A stretch of DNA of 11,380 nt from assembly GCA_016280565.1 (NCBI GenBank), contig JAEEGY010000096.1, forward strand, positions 1 through 11,380, written 5' to 3'. Shown here piece after piece: positions 1 to 5,840 of this stretch (the stretch's first letter is position 1; the number at the start of each line of letters is the position of its first letter). This DNA comes from Fretibacterium sp. (GTDB lineage Bacteria > Synergistota > Synergistia > Synergistales > Aminobacteriaceae). The notes beneath the pieces were generated by a model. That model was not told the origin of the DNA. It was given only the letters and a program-made list of their open reading frames with translations, and searched no databases. The position numbers and the translations under genes were made by a program.

Positions 1-979
1 CGCCCTTCCCCCTGCCCGTGAGGTGCACCACGGTCTCGCCGCCCGCGATGACAGCGCAGGGGGCCTTGAGGGGCCGGCCGGAAGCGCATACCTCGTGAGC
101 GATGGAGGCGAGGAACGAACCGGCGTCCCGAGCCTCGCAGGCAAGGGTGGTGGTCAGCAGGAGCGGGGAGTAGCCCAGCTCTTCCGCGGCCTTTGACGCG
201 GCTGCACAGAGGGCCGTCACGCTGCCCGTCACCACGGCCGTCACATTATCCAGCGCCTTGGGCGTCTCGTGCTTCAGGACCTCCAGCAGATGGGGCGGGA
301 GGGTGAGCCCGTACTTTTTGACGATGGCCAGGGCCTCCTCCGAGGTGGAAGAATCAGGCCAGACAGGGCCGGAGGCGATGCTGTCCAGCCGGTCCCCCAG
401 CACGTCCGACAGCACGGTCATGAAGACGTGGGCCGGCGCACAAAGCTGGGCAAAACGTCCGCCCTTCACCGACGAAAGGTGCTTGCGGATGGTGTTGATC
501 TCCACGATGTCGGCCCCGCAGGCCAGGAGCTGGCTCGTGACGTTTGCCATGTCCCTGAGCGACACGCCCTCCGCCGGGAGCTCGAACAGGGCGGACCCTC
601 CGCCGGAGACGAGGAACAGCACCGTATCCTCCGGCCCCAGGCCCTTTACATGGCGCAGCAGGGCCTCCGTTCCTCTTATCGTGTTCTCATCCGGGACAGG
701 GTGTCCCGCCTCGAAGATCTCCAGACCGGGGATGTCCCCCATCGAGTGCTCATACTTCGTGACCACGGCCCCGGTGATCGACGAACCCAGACTATCTGCC
801 GCGGCCCTGGCCATGCGCCAGGCGGCCTTGCCTATGGCGGCCACGATGACCCGGCCGCCCTTCCTCCGGCGCGCGGTGAAATCCTCGCGTGCCAGCGCTT
901 CCTTGACGGCCGCCTCGGGCAGCACGGCGTCGATAGCCTGCTTCACGATCTTCAACGCATCCTCGCGCAGCTTGCTCAT
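1..979 (-). CDS. gckA: Glycerate 2-kinase, GckA/TtuD (MOFRL) family, C-terminus cut off by the window edge
   Basis: Probable ATP-dependent cytosolic glycerate kinase making 2-phosphoglycerate, as in serine or glyoxylate breakdown. The first 326 residues are present. Visible family motifs are GKAAWRMARAA near residues 50-60, AGHPVPDENT at 91-100, a glycine-rich VSGGGSALFELP loop near 124-135, NTIRKHLSSVKGGRFA at 162-177, SDVLGDRLDSIASGP at 191-205, and GGETVVHLTGRGKG at 313-326, where the window ends. Family members are usually about 415-450 residues, so roughly 100 residues including most of the MOFRL domain lie outside. The ATG at 977-979 is preceded by a perfect AGGAGGT (988-994) with good spacing. 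The gene is transcribed away from the ylxM-ffh operon and shares a divergent promoter region with it. The family call is firm; the product isomer and pathway are inferred. Confidence 0.93.
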   Translation of the reverse strand, partial: MSKLREDALKIVKQAIDAVLPEAAVKEALAREDFTARRRKGGRVIVAAIGKAAWRMARAAADSLGSSITGAVVTKYEHSMGDIPGLEIFEAGHPVPDENTIRGTEALLRHVKGLGPEDTVLFLVSGGGSALFELPAEGVSLRDMANVTSQLLACGADIVEINTIRKHLSSVKGGRFAQLCAPAHVFMTVLSDVLGDRLDSIASGPVWPDSSTSEEALAIVKKYGLTLPPHLLEVLKHETPKALDNVTAVVTGSVTALCAAASKAAEELGYSPLLLTTTLACEARDAGSFLASIAHEVCASGRPLKAPCAVIAGGETVVHLTGRGKG

Positions 980-1023
980 TCTTACGCACCTCCTGTTGTG
1001 TCTGTTCGTTCTCTTACCATTAT

Positions 1024-1052
1024 ATTATAATCAATGCTTCATTGGTGTTCAG
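1024..1052 (-). promoter_or_regulatory. Candidate sigma70-type promoter of the glycerate kinase gene
   Basis: On the minus strand there is a perfect TATAAT (1029-1024), with a second overlapping TATAAT at 1024-1019. The hexamer 17 bases upstream, CTGAAC (1052-1047), matches TTGACA at only three positions. The first -10 would give a leader of about 40 bases before the ATG, which includes the AGGAGGT. The -10 is convincing and the -35 weak, so an activator may be involved. Confidence 0.55.
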
Positions 1053-1058
1053 CCGCAG

Positions 1059-1085
1059 TTTTTTTTGGGGGGGGGGGGGCAGGGG
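1059..1085 (+). repeat. T8-G13 homopolymer tract with G-quadruplex potential
   Basis: Eight T (1059-1066) are followed by thirteen G (1067-1079), then CA and GGGG (1082-1085). The G run plus the trailing GGGG meets the usual four-runs-of-three-G pattern for a quadruplex. A short inverted repeat, CAGTT (1056-1060) and AACTG (1086-1090), brackets it. The tract sits between two divergent promoters: about 15 bases upstream of the glycerate kinase -35 and 25 bases upstream of the ylxM -35. Its exact length may be a sequencing artefact. Confidence 0.8.
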
Positions 1086-1104
1086 AACTGTAAAACAAAA
1101 AAAT

Positions 1105-1133
1105 TTGGCAAAAAGGAAGAGCGTCCTTATAAT
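1105..1133 (+). promoter_or_regulatory. Strong sigma70-type promoter of the ylxM-ffh operon
   Basis: TTGGCA (1105-1110, five of six matches to TTGACA) is followed by a 17-base spacer and a perfect TATAAT (1128-1133). Transcription would start near 1140, giving a very short leader of about 15 bases before the GTG start at 1156. AGGAG at 1141-1145 serves as ribosome binding site. The A-rich stretch at 1092-1103 could act as an UP-type element. Confidence 0.8.
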
Positions 1134-1155
1134 CTCCCACAGGAGTGCATAGGGT

Positions 1156-1494
1156 GTGGACGCTTTGAATGATGTTTTAGATGATAAGGATAAGGAACGG
1201 CTGGAGCGAAGGGTCTATATGAACCTGCTCTATGATTTTTACTCCCCCCTCCTGACGGATTATCAGAGGGACGTCTACGAGATGCTGTGCTTCTCGGACA
1301 TGGCTCCGGCAGAGGTGGCCCGTTCTCTGGGGATCAGCCGTCAGGCCGTCCACATACTGGAGCGGCGGATAATGAAGCGGCTGGAGGACATAGAGAAGGA
1401 ACTTCACTTCGCGGAGACGACACGCCGGCTGGAGGAGCAGATCCGAAAGCTGGAGGAGGAGAACGAGGCCCTTCGCCGTGAAGGGCGGTCCTGA
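1156..1494 (+). CDS. ylxM: YlxM/p13-family helix-turn-helix protein (UPF0122), probable SRP-associated factor
   Basis: The 112-residue protein has the YlxM pattern: YDFYSPLLTDYQRDVYEM near residues 26-43, then a sigma-like helix-turn-helix, AEVARSLGISRQAVHILERR, at about 52-71. The family is normally encoded next to ffh, as here, and is thought to assist or regulate the signal recognition particle; that role is inferred from family and position. The region after about residue 73 is strongly charged, with leucines at 76, 83, 92, 99 and 106, suggesting a coiled coil. The start is GTG at 1156, with AGGAG ten bases upstream. The gene is the first of the operon, 32 bases before ffh. Confidence 0.88.
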   Translation: MDALNDVLDDKDKERLERRVYMNLLYDFYSPLLTDYQRDVYEMLCFSDMAPAEVARSLGISRQAVHILERRIMKRLEDIEKELHFAETTRRLEEQIRKLEEENEALRREGRS

Positions 1495-1526
1495 TGGGGA
1501 ACATACAGACAAGGGGGTGACGGCAG

Positions 1527-2882
1527 ATGTTCGAGGCGCTTAAGGATAAATTAGAGGCGGCGTTTGCGCGTCTGAGAGGCAAGGGAAAGCTCTCGGAGGC
1601 GGACGTTGACCTTGCGCTTCGGGAACTGCGCAAGTCCCTCCTGGAGGCGGACGTCGACTTTAAGGTCGTCCGCGACCTGGTTGCCCGGATCCGTGAACGT
1701 GCCGTTCAGCTGGAAGTTCTGGAGTCCATCAGCGCCGCGCAGCACATCTCAACGGTGGTCTATGAGGAGCTGGTCTCCCTGATGGGGGACCCCGCGCCCC
1801 TGATCATCGCACCCAAGCCTCCCACGGTCATTTTGATGGCGGGCCTTCAGGGAAGCGGAAAGACCACCACCACGGTGAAGCTGGCCCGCCGCTTGAAGGA
1901 GTCGCACAAGCCGCTCGTTGTGGCCTGCGACCTGCGCCGCCCCGCGGCTGTGGAACAGCTCCGCGTCCTGGCAGAGGGGGCCAGGGTGGCTTTCTACGGG
2001 CCGGAGGGCGGAGAGACGGACGTCCTGAAGGTGGTGCAGGGAGCGGAGCGTTATGCCGCGGAACACCTGTGCGACGTCATCCTGCTGGACACGGCGGGGC
2101 GTCTGCACGTGGACGAGGAACTGATGAAGGAGCTTGCCTCCATTGCGTCAGTTCTGCCCCCTCACGAGAAACTGCTGGTGGCCGACGCTATGATGGGTCA
2201 GGAGGCGGTGAACGTCGCCAAATCCTTCCACGAACTGCTGACCCTGACGGGCCTGGTGCTGACGAAATTAGACGGTGATGCCCGCGGAGGCAGTGCTCTG
2301 GCCATTCGGGCCGTCACCGGCGTGCCCATCAAGTTTGCCGGTGTGGGCGAGGCGACGGATGCCCTTGAGGTCTTCGACGCCCGGCGCATGGCGGGGCGCA
2401 TCATGGGCATGGGAGACATCCAGGGCCTCGTCGAGAAGGTCCAGGCTGCCGGTGCCCAGGACAACGCAAAAATCGCGGAGACCCTTATCAGGGGCGGCGG
2501 CAAACAGTTCACGTTGGAAACACTGCTGCTCCAGTTCCAGCAAATCGAGAAGATGGGCCCGCTGGGCAAGGTTATGGAAATGGTGCCGGGATTCAGCCGG
2601 CTCAAGGGGATCGACATGGACCAGATGGACGACTCCATCATCCGCCACAACAAGGCGATCATCCAGTCCATGACCCCTGAGGAGCGGCGCAATCCGCGGA
2701 TCATCAAGGGGGCCAGGAGGCGGCGGATCGCCCTGGGATCGGGCACGTCCGTCCAGATGGTAAATCAGCTTCTGGCCCAGTATGAACAGATGAAAAAACT
2801 TTTCAAGACGTTTTCCTCCGGCGAGAAAGGCATTAAAGGAGGGCTGCGGTCTTTCTTTGGAAGGTCGCGGCGGTTCTTTTAA
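1527..2882 (+). CDS. ffh: Signal recognition particle GTPase Ffh (SRP54)
   Basis: The protein component of the bacterial SRP: it binds signal sequences as they leave the ribosome and delivers the complex to FtsY at the membrane through paired GTP hydrolysis. The 451 residues match the usual length. The N domain spans about 1-90. The G domain shows GLQGSGKTTTT (106-116), the ACDLRRPAA region (133-141), DTAGR (188-192) and TKLDGDARGG (246-255). The M domain from about 300 is methionine-rich and ends in the RNA-binding segment around GARRRRIALGSGTSVQMVNQ (395-414). The C-terminal tail is basic and phenylalanine-rich. The ATG at 1527 follows an AAGGGGGTGA sequence (1511-1520). Nothing is missing from the active site. 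Confidence 0.98.
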   Translation: MFEALKDKLEAAFARLRGKGKLSEADVDLALRELRKSLLEADVDFKVVRDLVARIRERAVQLEVLESISAAQHISTVVYEELVSLMGDPAPLIIAPKPPTVILMAGLQGSGKTTTTVKLARRLKESHKPLVVACDLRRPAAVEQLRVLAEGARVAFYGPEGGETDVLKVVQGAERYAAEHLCDVILLDTAGRLHVDEELMKELASIASVLPPHEKLLVADAMMGQEAVNVAKSFHELLTLTGLVLTKLDGDARGGSALAIRAVTGVPIKFAGVGEATDALEVFDARRMAGRIMGMGDIQGLVEKVQAAGAQDNAKIAETLIRGGGKQFTLETLLLQFQQIEKMGPLGKVMEMVPGFSRLKGIDMDQMDDSIIRHNKAIIQSMTPEERRNPRIIKGARRRRIALGSGTSVQMVNQLLAQYEQMKKLFKTFSSGEKGIKGGLRSFFGRSRRFF

Positions 2883-3054
2883 GCCCGGCTCCGCCGGTGC
2901 GGGGCTCCGGAAAGCGTTCCACGCTTCACGGAAACCCAGCCGGCCGGGCCAGCGCCGTGCCCTGTGGGTATAAGCTGGCTCGTCTGGCCGAAAGGTCTTG
3001 CGTTTTTTAGGGAAGTTGCGTTCCCTCATTCTTTTCAGGAGGTGTTCAAGAGTA
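2883..3054 (+). other. ffh-rpsP spacer, GC-rich with short hairpins
   Basis: This 172-base gap is long for an otherwise tight operon and holds no credible gene. It contains a small hairpin, CCGGC-TCC-GCCGG (2885-2897), and a 6-bp hairpin AGGGAA-GTTGCG-TTCCCT (3009-3026) just before the rpsP ribosome binding site AGGAGGT (3037-3043). Neither is followed by a clean T-run, so they are not convincing terminators. They could slow transcription, mark RNA processing or act as a leader for the ribosomal protein genes. I found no good promoter; TATAAG at 2969 lacks a -35. Confidence 0.4.
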
Positions 3055-3324
3055 ATGGCAGTAAAGATTCGTTTGTCGCGTCAGGGTAAAAAGAAAGCCC
3101 CTTTTTACAGATTGGTGGTTGCGGACTCTCATTCGCCCCGGGACGGAAAGTTCATTGAGCTGATTGGGACCTATAATCCCATGACGGACCCGGCGGCGGT
3201 GACCATCAACGAGGATCGGGCGCTGTATTGGCTGAGCGTGGGTGCCCTGCCCTCGGATACGGCCCGCGGGCTGTTGAAGAAGCAGGGTATCTGGGAGAAG
3301 TTCGAGAGCAAAAAAGCGCAGTAG
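3055..3324 (+). CDS. rpsP: 30S ribosomal protein S16
   Basis: An 89-residue protein with the S16 signature from the start: [20 protein letters not shown], then [22 protein letters not shown], and the later [24 protein letters not shown]16 binds 16S rRNA in the 5' and central domains and stabilises 30S assembly. An in-frame ATG exists 57 bases upstream, but the start at 3055 is chosen because the extra residues are not S16-like and AGGAGGT (3037-3043) is placed for 3055. It stands in the conserved ffh-rpsP-khpA-rimM-trmD-rplS order. Confidence 0.98.
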   Translation: MAVKIRLSRQGKKKAPFYRLVVADSHSPRDGKFIELIGTYNPMTDPAAVTINEDRALYWLSVGALPSDTARGLLKKQGIWEKFESKKAQ

Positions 3325-3417
3325 CTTCACGCCGCCAGATATTAAGGTTTTTTTGAACAATTTTTTTATCCTACAAAACTTACATCGTAGACCGCGAAAA
3401 AAACAGGAGGTGCCACA

Positions 3418-3660
3418 ATGGTCAATTACAAAGAGCTTGTAGAGTTCGTCGTCAAACATCTCGTTACACAGCCCGATGCTGTCAGCGTGGAGAGCAGTGA
3501 GGAAGATGGCGGGACAAAGGTCATGATTCGCGTTGCCCATGAGGATGTGGGCCGGATCATCGGGAAGCGGGGTGCCACGATCAACGCTATTCGGCTCTTG
3601 GCCAAGGCGGCAGCTGTCAAGGCCGGAGAGCGGGTGGATGTCGATATCGTCGAGGAGTGA
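3418..3660 (+). CDS. khpA: KH-domain RNA-binding protein KhpA (YlqC family)
   Basis: An 80-residue single KH domain with the diagnostic GKRG loop (residues 49-52) inside VGRIIGKRGATINAIRLLAK. In other bacteria KhpA pairs with KhpB and binds many RNAs; that partner is not in this window. A perfect AGGAGGT (3405-3411) precedes the ATG. The 93-base gap from rpsP is AT-rich with two T7 runs (3348-3354 and 3361-3367) but lacks a GC stem, so I do not call a terminator. The end of the gene overlaps the start of rimM. Confidence 0.95.
   Translation: MVNYKELVEFVVKHLVTQPDAVSVESSEEDGGTKVMIRVAHEDVGRIIGKRGATINAIRLLAKAAAVKAGERVDVDIVEE
3625..3640 (+). promoter_or_regulatory. Ribosome binding site and start deciding the rimM N-terminus
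   Basis: GGAG (3625-3628) lies nine bases upstream of the in-frame ATG at 3638, both inside the 3' end of khpA. The other Shine-Dalgarno-like sequence, GAGGAG at 3652-3657, has only an ATT (3665) at proper distance and is about 19 bases from the in-frame TTG (3677). The overlapping ATG start is therefore preferred. Confidence 0.55.
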
Positions 3661-4189
3661 AAAGATTCGTCGGATTTTGATCGGGCGCGTCTCGTCGGCG
3701 CACGGCCTTCACGGGGAGATCAACGTTGTTCCACTGACGGACTGCCCGGAACGTTTTCGCGCGATGGAGTCCATCCCGCTCTACAAAGAGGGACGTTTTC
3801 TGCGCAGTCTTAGAGTGAAGGATGTTCGGTTCAACGCCGGGGGAGACACCCTGACGCTGAAGACGGAGCTTGAAAATCGGGATGAGGCGGAGGCCTGCGT
3901 GGGGTCGGATATCCTCGTTGAACCGGAGGATCGCGTACCCCTTCCGCCGGATCACTTTTGGGTGGATGACCTGATCGGCCTGAGGGTCGAGGACACGGAG
4001 GGACGCCCGCTGGGAGTGGTGACCGATCTTCTCTCGGCAGGGGCCAATGAACTCTATGAAGTTCGGGACCCGGAAGGGAAGCTGCACTACATCCCGGCTG
4101 TGGAGGAGTTCGTTCGCGTCATTGACCCGGAGGAGGGCAGGATACAGGTCTCCCTCATCGAGGGGCTCTGGGATGGAGGCGGCGCGTAG
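3638..4189 (+). CDS. rimM: 16S rRNA processing / 30S maturation factor RimM
   Basis: RimM binds S19 and helps mature the 30S head. The 183-residue product fits the family. The N-terminal domain shows IGRVSSAHGLHGEINV (15-30) and the TDCPERF motif (34-40). The C-terminal PRC-barrel domain shows FWVDDLIGLRVEDTEGRPLG near 107-126, then GANELYEVR (135-143), YIPAVEEFV (151-159) and a closing IEGLW. With the ATG at 3638 the gene overlaps khpA by 23 bases; about ten residues before the conserved core depend on that choice. Its TAG stop shares one base with the GTG start of trmD, implying coupled translation. Confidence 0.95.
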   Translation: MSISSRSEKIRRILIGRVSSAHGLHGEINVVPLTDCPERFRAMESIPLYKEGRFLRSLRVKDVRFNAGGDTLTLKTELENRDEAEACVGSDILVEPEDRVPLPPDHFWVDDLIGLRVEDTEGRPLGVVTDLLSAGANELYEVRDPEGKLHYIPAVEEFVRVIDPEEGRIQVSLIEGLWDGGGA

Positions 4190-5382
4190 TGTATGTCACC
4201 ATCGTTACCGCCTTTCCGGAGTTCTTTGGGGACTTCCTCTCCACGAGTATCCTGGGACGCGCCGTGAAGAACGGCCTCGTTCAGGTGGATCTCGTGAACC
4301 TGCGGGACTTCGGTCGGGGGGGCTACCGTCAGATCGACGATTACGCCTTTGGTTCGGGGGGGATGGTCCTGGCAGCTCCTCAGCTTCAGGATGCACTCAG
4401 CGAGGCGCGGAGCCGGAGCGTGGGGAAACGATCGTTTGTGATTTACCCCTCGCCCCAGGGGCCGCTCCTGACACAGGAGATCGTTGAGACCCTGGCACAG
4501 CAGGAACACGTCATTATTCTCTGCGGGCATTACGAGGGGATGGACGAGCGCTTTGTGGAACGCGAAGTGGACCTTGAAATAAGCATTGGGGACTGCGTAC
4601 TCACGGGCGGGGAGATCCCTGCCATGACGGTTGTGGACGCGATGTCCCGTCTGGTGCCCGGCGTCGTTGGCCGGGGGGAAGCGGTGGCGGAGGACTCCTT
4701 CTATCGGGGGATGCTGGACCATCCGCACTACACGCGGCCCGCATCCTGGGAGGGAATGGAAGTTCCCCCGGTGCTGTTGAGCGGGGACGAAGCCGAGGTG
4801 TTGGCCTGGCGCCGCGCCCAGGCGGTGGAGCGGACGCTGAAACGCCGCCCGGACCTTCTTGCCCGTGCCGCGATCGGGGATTACCTCTCCGGAGGGGCTT
4901 ATCTGGCGGTGAGCGTTGGAAAAGAGCAGGTGCCCTTAGCTGCTATTTCCGCTCTGTGCCGTGTCTACGGACTGGGGCGTCCCTTCCTGATGGCGGGGGA
5001 CCCTGAACGGCGGCGAATCCTCAGCGATGAGGCCGCCACGCTGGAGTCGGCCTCGCCGGGAAAGGAGCTTTGCCTCCCGCGGATTTTTGGAGGCTGGGCC
5101 CGGGGTTTGGAGTGGATCCGGCGTCACGAGGCGGACAGGACACCTTTGATCGTCGAGGTGCTGTCCAGTCCGGAGGAGGGAGCCCTCCACGGACTGGAGG
5201 TCAAGCGCCGCTGCCTGGAGTGGAAAGGCCCCGTTCTGTTCCATCTCTCAGAGGGATCGGAGCAGGAAAAACAGCCCGGCGGAGGCGAGGTCGTTCTTAC
5301 CTCGCTGGTGCGGGGACCGGAGGATTTGCCCCTGGATGTCAGGGCGGCGATCGCCCTGGATCGTTTTCTGGGGAAGCGTTGA
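4189..5382 (+). CDS. trmD: tRNA (guanine37-N1)-methyltransferase TrmD with an extra C-terminal SPOUT-like RNA methyltransferase domain
   Basis: TrmD methylates N1 of G37 next to the anticodon and prevents +1 frameshifting. The first 235 or so residues are a complete Trm[10 protein letters not shown] (86-94) and [12 protein letters not shown] (111-122) of the trefoil knot, [12 protein letters not shown] (131-142), Arg154 in AMSRLVPG and Asp169 in AEDSF, the catalytic pair of known TrmD, then LDHPHYTRP. Classic TrmD is about 240-260 residues; this one has 397. The extra 160 residues ([21 protein letters not shown] onward) resemble the COG4752/Methyltrn_RNA_4 family, recognised mainly from the [16 protein letters not shown] stretch. 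As I recall, that family is a separate gene between trmD and rplS in some bacteria, so a fusion is likely. Start: GTG, with GGAGG (4175-4179) nine bases upstream. Confidence 0.93.
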   Translation: MYVTIVTAFPEFFGDFLSTSILGRAVKNGLVQVDLVNLRDFGRGGYRQIDDYAFGSGGMVLAAPQLQDALSEARSRSVGKRSFVIYPSPQGPLLTQEIVETLAQQEHVIILCGHYEGMDERFVEREVDLEISIGDCVLTGGEIPAMTVVDAMSRLVPGVVGRGEAVAEDSFYRGMLDHPHYTRPASWEGMEVPPVLLSGDEAEVLAWRRAQAVERTLKRRPDLLARAAIGDYLSGGAYLAVSVGKEQVPLAAISALCRVYGLGRPFLMAGDPERRRILSDEAATLESASPGKELCLPRIFGGWARGLEWIRRHEADRTPLIVEVLSSPEEGALHGLEVKRRCLEWKGPVLFHLSEGSEQEKQPGGGEVVLTSLVRGPEDLPLDVRAAIALDRFLGKR

Positions 5383-5410
5383 TTTAAATTTAGTTTTAGG
5401 AGGAAGCAAA

Positions 5411-5761
5411 GTGAACGTAGTGGACCTTGTTCAGAAGAAGTACCTTAAGGCGGAGCCTGCGCCGGAATTTCGTCCCGGCGACACTCTTCGCGTTCATGTG
5501 AAGATCAAGGAAGGCACCCGTGAGAGGATCCAGATCTTTGAGGGGATCGTCATTGCGCGCCAGCACGGCGGGCTGGACGAGACCTTCACCGTGCGGAAGA
5601 TCTCCAACGGCGTGGGCGTCGAGAGGATTTTCCCGCTGCACTGCCCCTCAATCGAGAAGATCGAGGTCCAGCGGAGGGGAAAGGTTCGCCGGGCGAAGCT
5701 CTACTATCTGCGCAAGCTCAGCGGCAAGGCCGCGCGCATCAAGGAGCGCCGCGAGTTCTGA
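5411..5761 (+). CDS. rplS: 50S ribosomal protein L19
   Basis: A 116-residue protein with the L19 hallmarks: [30 protein letters not shown], then [28 protein letters not shown], and the basic [19 protein letters not shown] end. L19 lies at the 30S-50S interface. The GTG start at 5411 is chosen because AGGAGGA (5398-5404) is correctly spaced and the protein begins [13 protein letters not shown] as expected; an upstream in-frame start at 5336 lies inside trmD and adds unrelated residues. It is the last gene of the operon, followed at once by a terminator. Confidence 0.98.
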   Translation: MNVVDLVQKKYLKAEPAPEFRPGDTLRVHVKIKEGTRERIQIFEGIVIARQHGGLDETFTVRKISNGVGVERIFPLHCPSIEKIEVQRRGKVRRAKLYYLRKLSGKAARIKERREF

Positions 5762-5779
5762 TCCTGAATGTCCTTATGG

Positions 5780-5824
5780 ATCAGCCCCCTGGCTCCCATG
5801 CGGAGCAGAGGGGCTGATTTTTTT
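5780..5824 (+). terminator. Rho-independent terminator of the translation operon
   Basis: A perfect 9-bp outer stem, ATCAGCCCC (5780-5788) with GGGGCTGAT (5810-5818), encloses a smaller GCTCC/GGAGC stem and is followed by a run of T (5818-5824). It begins about 18 bases after the rplS stop. topA ends just beyond at 5841 on the other strand, but that direction has A rather than T after the stem, so it mainly serves the plus strand. A further small palindrome, AGCTA-TTTTT-TAGCT, lies at 5825-5839. Confidence 0.93.
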
Positions 5825-5840
5825 AGCTATTTTTTAGCTG

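Noticed and set aside
258..1172. Long plus-strand open frames opposite the glycerate kinase gene
   Set aside because: They lack family motifs, and the minus strand encodes a clear glycerate kinase over the same bases; high GC keeps antisense frames open.
2946..2974. Internal promoter with TATAAG before rpsP
   Set aside because: No -35 resembling TTGACA lies at 16-18 bases.
2268..3029. 253-residue minus-strand open frame opposite ffh and the spacer
   Set aside because: It is a shadow of the conserved Ffh M domain with no recognisable protein family.
2998..3054. Upstream in-frame ATG for rpsP
   Set aside because: The 19 extra residues are not S16-like, and the strong AGGAGGT fits the start at 3055.
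3325..3417. T7 runs after rpsP as a terminator or promoter
   Set aside because: No GC-rich stem precedes either run, and the TTGAAC at 3353-3358 has no -10 at proper spacing.
5336..5410. Upstream start for rplS inside trmD
   Set aside because: It adds residues unlike L19, while AGGAGGA and GTG at 5411 fit the known N-terminus.
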